A DNA stretch of 7,388 bases from Firmicutes bacterium CAG:449 (lineage in GTDB: Bacteria > Bacillota_I > Bacilli_A > RFN20 > CAG-449), in assembly GCA_000432895.1 (NCBI GenBank), contig FR889425.1, positions 23,506 through 30,893 of the forward strand. Reading direction: 5' to 3'. A program made the position numbers and the translations under genes. Under the pieces are notes generated by a model. It was not told where the DNA came from and did not search any database. It worked only from the letters and a program-made list of their open reading frames with translations. Below are positions 1 through 5,361 of this stretch, piece by piece; position 1 is the stretch's first letter, and every line of letters begins with the position of its first letter.

Positions 1-799
1 GAGCCGTTTCCCTTCTAATTGGATCAAAACAAGAAACTTGAATTACTTCTGGAGTATCATCAATAATGATATCAACACCTAATAATTGTTCAAGAGTACG
101 AATATTTCTTCCTTCTCGGCCAATAATTCTTCCTTTCATTTCATCATTAGGAATAGCAACAACTGATACTGTTTTTTCTGTAACTACTTCTTGAGAATAT
201 TTACTCATAGCAAGTGATAATAATTCTTTTGCTTTAACATCACATTGTTCTTTTGCCTCATCTTCTTTTTGTTTCATTAAACTAGCAATTTCAATAGACA
301 TTTTAGATTCGACTTTTTCTAAAACAATATCTCTTGCTTCATTAACATTTAAAGAAGCAACTTTTTGTAATTCATTATCAATAGAAGCTTCTTTTTCTTG
401 TAAAAATTTCTCTTTATTTTCAATATTTTTAACTCTTCTATTACATTCATCAATCTTATTATCAAGATTATTTTCGCGATCCACTAAAACTTCATCACGA
501 CGATTTAAAGTAGCTTCTCTTTGAGATAACTTATTTTCTTGAGATAAAAGTTCTTGTCTTTTTTCACGTGCTTCTTGTTCAGCTTGTTGTTTTAATTCAA
601 TTGTAAGATTTTTTGCTTGAATAGTTGCATTATTAATAATTTCTTCTGCTCTACGATTAGCACCATCAATAGTTTTGGTTGCATCTTGAACTTCTTTTTC
701 ATTTTTTACAGCTTCAAATTTATGGCCTACAAAAAATCCACCCACTAAACCTAAAAGCAATGCTAAAATAATTAAACTAATTCCTAAAACTAAATCCAT
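1..799 (-). CDS. rny: Ribonuclease Y, N-terminal part (runs off the left edge)
   Basis: RNase Y is the membrane-anchored endoribonuclease that starts mRNA decay in Bacillota. About 266 codons are visible, read leftward from ATG at 799. Residues 3-25 form one hydrophobic membrane segment. Residues about 27-200 are a highly charged Glu/Lys/Gln-rich stretch typical of the family's long coiled coil. A KH RNA-binding domain follows, with its signature GRIIGREG at 223-230. The catalytic HD domain lies beyond the window; the B. subtilis protein is about 520 residues, so roughly half is present. The start is supported by GGAGGA eight bases upstream and by the membrane segment beginning at once. It lies downstream of recA, as in many Bacilli, but is separated from it by a terminator and 284 bases with its own promoter candidate. 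Identification is firm from the architecture and the KH motif. Confidence 0.95.
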   Translation of the reverse strand, partial: MDLVLGISLIILALLLGLVGGFFVGHKFEAVKNEKEVQDATKTIDGANRRAEEIINNATIQAKNLTIELKQQAEQEAREKRQELLSQENKLSQREATLNRRDEVLVDRENNLDNKIDECNRRVKNIENKEKFLQEKEASIDNELQKVASLNVNEARDIVLEKVESKMSIEIASLMKQKEDEAKEQCDVKAKELLSLAMSKYSQEVVTEKTVSVVAIPNDEMKGRIIGREGRNIRTLEQLLGVDIIIDDTPEVIQVSCFDPIRRETA

Positions 800-984
800 A
801 TTATTTTTCCTCCAAAAATTATCATTATAAAAAAATTAAAGTAAAAAAACTTTATTTTCTTTAATTGGTTATTTATTAACAGGGAATTAGAGCACAAATC
901 ATTTCACCAAAAGGTTATATAAACTCTATATTTCCTTTTAAAAAATATCTTTGCAAAAATATTTATCTATATCTATGCTATTTA
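800..984 (-). other. Long AT-rich 5' leader of rny with two weak hairpins
   Basis: There is no gene here. On the predicted rny leader I see an imperfect hairpin at 909-939 (outer stem AAAAGG/CCTTTT, a 2x2 internal loop, then five A/T pairs). A second 6-bp stem at 837-854 (TAAAGT/ACTTTA) is followed on the minus strand by AA and seven T, which looks like a weak terminator about 30 nt before the rny Shine-Dalgarno. Both stems are A/T-rich and may be chance in this composition. No known riboswitch class is recognised. Confidence 0.3.
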
Positions 985-993
985 ATTATAACA
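985..993 (-). promoter_or_regulatory. Extended -10 promoter candidate for rny
   Basis: Read on the minus strand this is TGTTATAAT, a perfect TGnTATAAT extended -10 element. At the 17-bp position (1008-1013) the hexamer is only TTTTAG, so recognition would rest on the extended -10. Transcription would begin near 978 and give rny a leader of about 180 nt. The site lies just downstream of the recA terminator, as expected for an independent rny promoter. Confidence 0.5.
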
Positions 994-1051
994 ATAAAAT
1001 ATCAAAACTAAAAGCACAAAAAATATTATTGACATTTTTTTATAATGGAAG

Positions 1052-1078
1052 AAAAAAAGTTGGAATCAACCAACTTTT
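1052..1078 (-). terminator. Intrinsic terminator of the recA transcription unit
   Basis: Read on the minus strand, a perfect 9-bp stem AAAAGTTGG/CCAACTTTT (1078-1070 with 1063-1055) encloses a 6-nt loop. The descending arm runs straight into a T tract, seven T at 1058-1052. It begins only five bases after the recA stop codon. The G+C core is short (GTTGG/CCAAC), but stem, loop, tract and position all fit a Rho-independent terminator. Confidence 0.8.
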
Positions 1079-1083
1079 CATAA

Positions 1084-2079
1084 CTATCTTTTAAAACCTA
1101 ATGTAGTGTAAATTTGTTCAACTAAAGCTTCATAAACATCTTGATGATCAACTAAATATTGTTTAGCAGCATCACGTCCTTGCCCTGCTCTTTCACCAAG
1201 AATTTCAAACCAAGAACCAGATTTTTTTGCCAAATTATTTTCAATAGCTAAATCAAGAACTTCACCAACTTTAGAGAATCCTTCACCAAAAATTAAATCA
1301 ACTTTACAAGATTTAAATGGTGGAGCAACTTTATTTTTTACTACTTTAATATTAACTGTGTTACCTAAAATTTTATCGCCATCTTTGATAGCTTCTGCTT
1401 TTCTTATATCAATTCTAATAGAAGCATAGAATTTTAAAGCTCTACCACCTGTAGTTACTTCTGGATTACCATACATAACACCAACTTTTTCTCTTAATTG
1501 GTTAATAAAGATAACTGTACAATTTGATTTGGAAAGAACACCTGCTAATTTACGCATAGCCTTTGACATAAGTCGAGCATGAGCACCAACATTTGAATCA
1601 GACATTCCACCTTCAAGTTCAACTTGAGGAACTAAAGCTGCTACTGAATCAACCACAATAATATCAACTGCTTCCGAAGAAGCTAACATTTCAACAATTT
1701 CTAAAGCTTGTTCACCATTATCAGGTTGAGATAAAATTAATTCATCAATATTAACACCTAATCTACTAGCGTAAACTGGATCTATTGCATGTTCAGCATC
1801 AACAAAGGCTGCTTGTCCACCTTTTTTTTGAGCCTCAGCAATTGCTGATAAAGCTAAAGTAGTTTTACCAGAAGATTCAGGACCATATATTTCAATAATT
1901 CTTCCTTTAGGGTATCCGCCTATTCCTAATGCAGCATCTAAGCAAATTGATCCAGATGGAATAACATCAACATCAAGAGAAGGTCTTTCTCCAAGTTTCA
2001 TAACTGATCCTTTTCCATAAACCTTTTCAATTGATGCTAAGGTACTATTTAATTTTTCTAATTTTGTTTTTTCTTGCAT
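1084..2079 (-). CDS. recA: RecA recombinase
   Basis: RecA is the ATP-dependent recombinase that coats single-stranded DNA, finds homology, exchanges strands and co-activates SOS repressor cleavage. The protein has 331 residues with the chosen start (B. subtilis has about 348). The Walker A loop GPESSGKTT is at 66-74 and the catalytic glutamate of VDAEHA is at 96, the same number as in E. coli. A Walker B strand (IIVVDSVAAL) follows, then the L1/L2 DNA-binding region containing INQLREKVG and TTGGRALKFYAS. I chose ATG 2079 over an in-frame GTG at 2091 because that GTG sits inside the ribosome binding site GTGAGGTG and RecA proteins normally start close to this point. The stop is TAG. It is the last gene of a packed minus-strand unit. 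No LexA-type box (CGAAC-N4-GTTC) is visible in the 45 bases upstream. Confidence 0.98.
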   Translation of the reverse strand: MQEKTKLEKLNSTLASIEKVYGKGSVMKLGERPSLDVDVIPSGSICLDAALGIGGYPKGRIIEIYGPESSGKTTLALSAIAEAQKKGGQAAFVDAEHAIDPVYASRLGVNIDELILSQPDNGEQALEIVEMLASSEAVDIIVVDSVAALVPQVELEGGMSDSNVGAHARLMSKAMRKLAGVLSKSNCTVIFINQLREKVGVMYGNPEVTTGGRALKFYASIRIDIRKAEAIKDGDKILGNTVNIKVVKNKVAPPFKSCKVDLIFGEGFSKVGEVLDLAIENNLAKKSGSWFEILGERAGQGRDAAKQYLVDHQDVYEALVEQIYTTLGFKR

Positions 2080-2083
2080 AAAA

Positions 2084-2091
2084 CACCTCAC
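2084..2091 (-). promoter_or_regulatory. Ribosome binding site that fixes the recA start
   Basis: The minus strand reads GTGAGGTG here, with the GAGGTG core four bases before ATG 2079. Its first three bases form an in-frame GTG that could be mistaken for an earlier start codon, which would add the residues MRCF. Confidence 0.75.
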
Positions 2092-2124
2092 ATATTAATA
2101 ATTAGTAAATAATTTTATTTTTCT

Positions 2125-2577
2125 TTAAAGTAATTCAATTAATTTTTTTGTAGCTTCTATTACACATTGTTTTCTAATTTCGTTACGAGTGCCTTTAAAA
2201 TAGTACTCAAAAGAAAAAGTTGTTTGATTAATACATAATCCTATATAAACAAGTCCAACTGGTTTTCCTTCCATCGCTTCAGGTCCAGCATTACCAGTAA
2301 AAGAAACACTAACATCAGTGTTAAATAATTCTTTAACACCTCTAGCCATATAAGAGGCGCATTCACTAGAAACAACCCCACTACTTAAAATTACACTTTC
2401 AGGAACATTTAAAACACTTTGTTTAATTTCACTCCAATAAGAAACAACTCCACCTTTAAATACTTTTGATACTCCTGAATATTCTCCCATTGTGGAAGCA
2501 AATAGACCAGCAGTAAGACTTTCCGCACAAGAAATTGTTAATTCTTTATTTCTTAAAATATCGATTAATTCTTGCAT
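2125..2577 (-). CDS. cinA: CinA C-terminal-domain protein (nicotinamide-nucleotide amidohydrolase family)
   Basis: The 150 residues match the CinA C-terminal (PncC) domain, a family that deamidates nicotinamide mononucleotide to nicotinate mononucleotide in pyridine-nucleotide salvage. Visible family segments are CAESLTAGL at 17-25, GGVVSY at 42-47 and TGNAGP at 94-99 followed by KPVGLVYIGL. Full-length CinA in Bacilli is about 415 residues with an N-terminal molybdopterin-binding-like domain; that domain is absent here. The standalone form is known from E. coli PncC. The start codon directly abuts the pgsA stop (TAAATG), and the Shine-Dalgarno GGAGA lies inside the end of pgsA, so translation is probably coupled. 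The neighbours pgsA and recA are the classic cinA context. The fold is certain; the enzymatic activity is inferred. The motif varies from the commoner TGxAGPGG, so substrate preference could differ. Confidence 0.9.
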   Translation of the reverse strand: MQELIDILRNKELTISCAESLTAGLFASTMGEYSGVSKVFKGGVVSYWSEIKQSVLNVPESVILSSGVVSSECASYMARGVKELFNTDVSVSFTGNAGPEAMEGKPVGLVYIGLCINQTTFSFEYYFKGTRNEIRKQCVIEATKKLIELL

Positions 2578-3174
2578 TTATTTATTCTCCATAAAAACTT
2601 GTCTATTTTGAACTAAATAAATAATTCCTGAAATAACTGAAGCACAAGTTGCTAGATAAATCATAATTTGACCAATATATAAATAATTAGGTAAACCAAT
2701 TATACTATCTAAATTGAAATCGTTTATTAAAATAAAAATTAAACTAACCATTTGAAGAACAGTTTTAATTTTTCCAAAAATATTTGCCGCGACAACAATA
2801 TTTTTTCTCACTGCATTAAGTCTAATCGCATCAACAATAATATCACGACAAATCATCAATAAAACGCATACAACTGGAATTCTTATTGGACCATTGCAAA
2901 TTAAAATTAACAAAGTTGAATTAACAAGTAATTTATCCGCAATTGGATCCATAAATTTACCATAATCCGTTACCATATTATATTTACGAGCAATTTTACC
3001 ATCAATCATGTCTGATAAAGAAGCAATTACAAATAAAATAAGCCCAATAAAGAAATTAAGAGAAACATTTATTCCTGGAATTAATATAAACCAATCACTA
3101 GGAAGTAATAAAAATGTTGAAATAAATATGACTAAAATCATTCTAAATGTTGTTATTTTATTAGGTAAATTCAT
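2578..3174 (-). CDS. pgsA: CDP-diacylglycerol--glycerol-3-phosphate 3-phosphatidyltransferase
   Basis: PgsA makes phosphatidylglycerol phosphate from CDP-diacylglycerol and glycerol 3-phosphate, the committed step to phosphatidylglycerol and cardiolipin, in the cytoplasmic membrane. The 198-residue protein carries the full CDP-alcohol phosphotransferase signature D-x2-DG-x2-AR-x8-G-x3-D-x3-D, with D55, D58, G59, A62, R63, G72, D76 and D80 all in place. It starts with NLPNKITTFR, typical of the family, and has several hydrophobic membrane segments (about 12-24, 40-53, 84-108, 138-149 and 165-188). Length is normal. ATG 3174 follows a strong Shine-Dalgarno (AGGAGA, five-base gap after GGAG). 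The preceding element is the RNase P RNA, whose closing helix ends only 24 bases before this start. cinA follows without a gap. Confidence 0.96.
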   Translation of the reverse strand: MNLPNKITTFRMILVIFISTFLLLPSDWFILIPGINVSLNFFIGLILFVIASLSDMIDGKIARKYNMVTDYGKFMDPIADKLLVNSTLLILICNGPIRIPVVCVLLMICRDIIVDAIRLNAVRKNIVVAANIFGKIKTVLQMVSLIFILINDFNLDSIIGLPNYLYIGQIMIYLATCASVISGIIYLVQNRQVFMENK

Positions 3175-3198
3175 AAATTCTCCTTTTTTTATTTGAGT

Positions 3199-3536
3199 AA
3201 TTGATCCTGTAAGCCATGTTTTGTCGAGGATAATTATTTATCTAAGCAAATGCTTGAGAAAATCGCTTCATTTTGCTATTTCTCCTCCCTTACCAAATTT
3301 AGGTTTCTCGCTTGTGGGGTTTACCGCGTTCCACTTAAATATTTCTATTTAACTACGTCACTGTGGCACTTTCAAAGATTAGACCATATTTTTCAACTTA
3401 GGTTTCATCTTGCCGTTAGATGCTCCCATCTACCTAAAGTTATTTTTTCCTTTAGCACAAACACTGTTATCATCGCAGATTAACGCGAGCATGGACTTTC
3501 CTCTAGTATTACTACCAGCAATTATCCAGATCAATT
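3199..3536 (-). ncRNA. rnpB: RNase P RNA (bacterial class B)
   Basis: This is the catalytic RNA of ribonuclease P, which removes 5' leaders from tRNA precursors. On the minus strand I recognise the conserved blocks AGAGGAAAGTCCATGCTCGC (just after the 5' end), GAAAGTGCCACAGTGACG (about 3373-3356), GGAACGCGGTAAACCCC (about 3332-3316), AAGCGAGAAACC, and ACAAAACATGGCTTACAG near the 3' end. Ends are set by an 8-bp closing helix P1: AATTGATC at 3536-3529 pairs perfectly with GATCAATT at 3206-3199. The length of about 338 nt is short for class B (B. subtilis about 400). The segment just before the 3' conserved block is much shorter than in B. subtilis, consistent with loss of a peripheral helix, as in reduced genomes. 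The RNA sits 4 nt after the gpsB stop and 24 nt before pgsA. Confidence 0.96.
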
Positions 3537-3540
3537 GATT

Positions 3541-3915
3541 TTATTTGATTTTAGATGGATCTTTTCCTAAATTATACAAAGCATGTTCTAAAACAGAAAT
3601 TCTTTGTAATAATTCAATATTGGAAGAAGTAAGACCTTCATTTTGTTTTAAAACATCTAATTCTTCTTGTAATAAAGCTTTTTGATATTCAACTTCAGAT
3701 AACTTATTTTTATATCTTTCACAAGTTTTCTTTAATTCTTCATATTGTTCAATAATTTTTCTCATATGATTAGAATATTGTTCAAAAGCAATGTAATCAT
3801 TAACTACTAAATCAAGATATTTATCAACCTGTAATGCATCATATCCACCATCTGTTGCTTGAAATTCCTTTGAGTTAATTTCTTTTGCAGATAGTTTTAA
3901 ATCTAAATCTTCCAT
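3541..3915 (-). CDS. gpsB: Cell-division/wall-synthesis adaptor GpsB
   Basis: GpsB is a DivIVA-like coiled-coil adaptor at the inner face of the membrane that moves class A PBPs between division site and side wall. The N-terminal domain is clear: LSAKEI (8-13), KEF (16-18), GGYD (23-26) and VDKYLDLVVNDY (30-41). Y25, D31 and D35, which I recall as the PBP-binding groove residues of B. subtilis GpsB, fall at identical numbers. Residues about 44-90 are a charged coiled coil, and the tail ELLQRISVLEHAL matches the C-terminal trimerisation helix of GpsB. Length is 124 against about 98 in B. subtilis; the extra residues are in the linker and at the end. AAAGGA precedes ATG 3915. The position next to rnpB is the usual Bacilli context. 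A full DivIVA is less likely because the protein is short and has this tail. Confidence 0.93.
   Translation of the reverse strand: MEDLDLKLSAKEINSKEFQATDGGYDALQVDKYLDLVVNDYIAFEQYSNHMRKIIEQYEELKKTCERYKNKLSEVEYQKALLQEELDVLKQNEGLTSSNIELLQRISVLEHALYNLGKDPSKIK
3571..3576 (-). promoter_or_regulatory. Possible -10 element for a separate rnpB promoter inside the end of gpsB
   Basis: The minus strand reads TATAAT here, within gpsB codons for Tyr-Asn. Transcription would start near 3564, about 28 nt before the mature RNase P RNA. The expected -35 position holds only TTTCTG, a poor match, and there is no TG extension. It could be coincidence in AT-rich coding sequence. It is noted because rnpB otherwise has no room for a promoter. 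Confidence 0.25.
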
Positions 3916-3938
3916 AAATTCCTTTCAAATCCTTACTT

Positions 3939-3967
3939 ATTATACAAAGAAATGAAAAATAATTCAA
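3939..3967 (-). promoter_or_regulatory. Promoter of the gpsB-rnpB-pgsA-cinA-recA unit
   Basis: On the minus strand, TTGAAT (3967-3962) and TATAAT (3944-3939) are separated by exactly 17 bases, a near-consensus sigma-A promoter (4/6 and 6/6). The start of transcription would be near 3932, giving gpsB a leader of about 17 nt that includes its Shine-Dalgarno. Confidence 0.75.
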
Positions 3968-3985
3968 TTTTATATCAATAATTTA

Positions 3986-4013
3986 AGGACTATTATTAAA
4001 ATAATAATAGCCT
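3986..4013 (-). terminator. Probable terminator of the cysteine-rich protein gene
   Basis: An 8-bp stem CTATTATT/AATAATAG (3990-3997 with 4003-4010) has a 5-nt loop. It extends past a single bulged A (3989) by AGG/CCT, giving 11 pairs in total. It begins ten bases after the stop codon of the minus-strand gene ending at 4023. The run of T after the stem is poor (CCTTAAATT instead of a T tract), so termination may be inefficient and could let transcription through into gpsB. Confidence 0.4.
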
Positions 4014-4022
4014 ATAAGAATC

Positions 4023-4481
4023 TTAATTTTGATTATTACAACAACAGCAACATGGGCAAACTTGTAAGCAATTTACATTTGAATAAACACCCATATCTTT
4101 TCTTTCACAACAGCAACACATATAGAATGTTACTAATGCTCTAGTTCTAATATAACGTTTATATTCCATCACTGTACATGAATAAACAATTGTTGATGTT
4201 TGTCCACTTGCTAAATCACCCACTGGGACTGCATCTAAACAATCAACTTGTACAGCTTGTCCATTGACAGTAACAGTTGATGGATCTAAACAAAATACAC
4301 CATCAAGAGGTACATGTAAACATACATCATTAACAGTCGTACTAGCATTGTTTTTCACTGTGACAGTATAAGTTACTTGACAACATACTTTAGTACAATG
4401 TGTTGAACAGGTAGAAGTTACACAAATACAGCAACATCCATCGTTTACAATTTTGATTCTTCGACAAGATCTACACGCCAT
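4023..4481 (-). CDS. Cysteine-rich protein with a DUF11-like domain, function unknown
   Basis: I do not recognise a named gene. The 152-residue protein has 25 cysteines (about 16%). They form clusters: C3, C6, C16-18, C20, C25, C29 and C33-34 at the N-terminus; CCCC at 122-125; C138, C142 and CCCCC at 144-148 at the C-terminus. Residues about 34-106 read like a DUF11 beta-sandwich: VTYTVTVKNNAS (36-47), a DP-STVTVNG segment (66-74) and LASGQTSTIVYSCTV (90-104). This core also has isolated cysteines at 54, 64, 81 and 102. There is no signal peptide, membrane segment or sorting motif, so it is made in the cytoplasm unless exported unconventionally. The Shine-Dalgarno GGGAG gives a clear start at 4481. 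Plausible roles, all inference, are a disulfide-linked spore-coat or appendage-like structural protein or a metal-binding protein. It is divergent from the exonuclease gene at 4588. Confidence 0.85.
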   Translation of the reverse strand: MACRSCRRIKIVNDGCCCICVTSTCSTHCTKVCCQVTYTVTVKNNASTTVNDVCLHVPLDGVFCLDPSTVTVNGQAVQVDCLDAVPVGDLASGQTSTIVYSCTVMEYKRYIRTRALVTFYMCCCCERKDMGVYSNVNCLQVCPCCCCCNNQN

Positions 4482-4498
4482 AAATTTCTCCCTTCTTT

Positions 4499-4514
4499 AT
4501 GAGACTTATCTCAT
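4499..4514. repeat. Small perfect inverted repeat in the leader of the cysteine-rich gene
   Basis: ATGAGA and TCTCAT flank the 4-nt spacer CTTA. On the minus strand it lies a few bases upstream of the AAGGGAG ribosome binding site of the gene starting at 4481. It could be an operator half-site pair or a small RNA hairpin affecting translation. The 6-bp arms are short, so chance cannot be excluded. Confidence 0.4.
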
Positions 4515-4550
4515 TTATTAATATGAATTTAAATTTTAAATGAAAGTCAT

Positions 4551-4579
4551 TTGATTAAATATGGGCTAATTTATATAAT
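4551..4579 (+). promoter_or_regulatory. Promoter of the exonuclease-recU-ponA operon
   Basis: TTGATT (4551-4556) and TATAAT (4574-4579) are separated by exactly 17 bases, a near-consensus sigma-A promoter (4/6 and 6/6). The -10 ends only eight bases before ATG 4588, so the predicted start of transcription falls at or within two bases of the start codon. Upstream DNA at 4527-4541 is a run of A/T, including the symmetric ATTTAAA-T-TTTAAAT, which could act as an UP element. Confidence 0.7.
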
Positions 4580-4587
4580 TAATACAT

Positions 4588-5313
4588 ATGAAACAGTTAG
4601 AAAAAATTTTAAAAGGAAAAAAGCATTTAATCTTCGTTGACTTTGAAGGTACTCAATTTACACATGAAATTATTGCGACTGGTTTATTAAAATGTGAAAT
4701 TGATGAAAATGGTCAAATTATTCAAGAAGATGATGGAATTTTATTTTTTACAAAAGCCAAAGCGCAAGTTGGTAAAATTGTTACCGATATGACAAATATC
4801 ACTGATTCTTTTTTAAAAACAAATGGTTTATCTTTTGAAGATTCTATTGAAAAAATGCGTGAATATATTGGCGATGATTTAAATCATACTTTATTTGTTT
4901 GTTTTGGAAACAATGATACAAGAATGCTGATAGAATCTATGCGCATTTCTCATCCTAAAAATCAACCTCTTGCTAAAACTTGGTTACCTCACTTTTTTGA
5001 TTTAATGACCTTTATGTCACAATTTATTCGTGATGATAAAAATAACACTTTTTCTTTAATAAATTTTTTAAAACTATATAATATTGAACCAACTGGTGTT
5101 TCACATAATCCCTTAAATGATGCAAAAGATTTAAAAAACTTATATATAAAATTTTTAAATGATAAAGAAACTTTACTCATTGAATATAGAAAATTATTAT
5201 TAAAAATGAAACTTATTCCTGAGCCGGTAAAAAAATTATTATTTGATATAATGGATGATAAAGAAATCAATAAAGATATCTTTAATCAATATTTAAAAGA
5301 TTATCTTGAATAA
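4588..5313 (+). CDS. DEDDh-type 3'-5' exonuclease
   Basis: The 241-residue protein carries all five acidic/histidine positions of the DEDDh exonuclease superfamily (RNase T, DNA polymerase III epsilon and KapD relatives): D18 and E20 in FVDFEGT, D110 in FGNNDTRML, and H173 and D178 in SHNPLNDAKDL. The H-x4-D spacing is right for the DEDDh subclass. These enzymes release nucleotides from 3' ends of DNA or RNA with two metal ions; which nucleic acid is cut here cannot be told. Residues about 186-241 form a Lys/Glu/Leu-rich helical tail of unknown role. No Shine-Dalgarno precedes the start, and the promoter predicts a leaderless message. No other ATG or usable GTG/TTG lies before the catalytic D18, so the start is secure. 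It is first in an operon with recU (48-nt gap), which suggests but does not prove a DNA-repair role. Confidence 0.88.
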   Translation: MKQLEKILKGKKHLIFVDFEGTQFTHEIIATGLLKCEIDENGQIIQEDDGILFFTKAKAQVGKIVTDMTNITDSFLKTNGLSFEDSIEKMREYIGDDLNHTLFVCFGNNDTRMLIESMRISHPKNQPLAKTWLPHFFDLMTFMSQFIRDDKNNTFSLINFLKLYNIEPTGVSHNPLNDAKDLKNLYIKFLNDKETLLIEYRKLLLKMKLIPEPVKKLLFDIMDDKEINKDIFNQYLKDYLE

Positions 5314-5361
5314 AAAGGCAAAAAATGAAAAAACTAACTTTAGCCTTGTTAAAGGAGGAAT

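Noticed and set aside
1029..1046. TTGACA and TATAAT on the plus strand next to the recA terminator
   Set aside because: Both hexamers are perfect, but only six bases separate them instead of about 17, and a transcript would run antisense into recA. Treated as coincidence in an AT-rich intergenic region.
2080..2091. Four-residue N-terminal extension of RecA from a GTG start at 2091
   Set aside because: The GTG is the first part of the GTGAGGTG ribosome binding site; ATG 2079 fits both the binding site and RecA family starts.
3008..3196. A 62-codon plus-strand open frame opposite pgsA
   Set aside because: It is antisense to a clear PgsA coding region that includes part of the catalytic motif; it is a shadow of AT-rich codons.
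3250..3483. A 77-codon plus-strand open frame opposite the RNase P RNA
   Set aside because: It lies entirely within conserved RNase P RNA on the other strand, has no ribosome binding site, and has no protein-like conservation that I can recognise.
4041..4118. Direct repeat ACAACAGCAACA at 4041-4052 and 4107-4118
   Set aside because: It is fully explained by runs of TGT/TGC cysteine codons in the minus-strand gene; it is not an independent DNA repeat.
4989..5270. A 93-codon minus-strand open frame opposite the exonuclease
   Set aside because: It is antisense to the DEDDh exonuclease across its H173/D178 motif, and the Phe/Ser/Lys-rich composition is typical of reversed AT-rich coding sequence.
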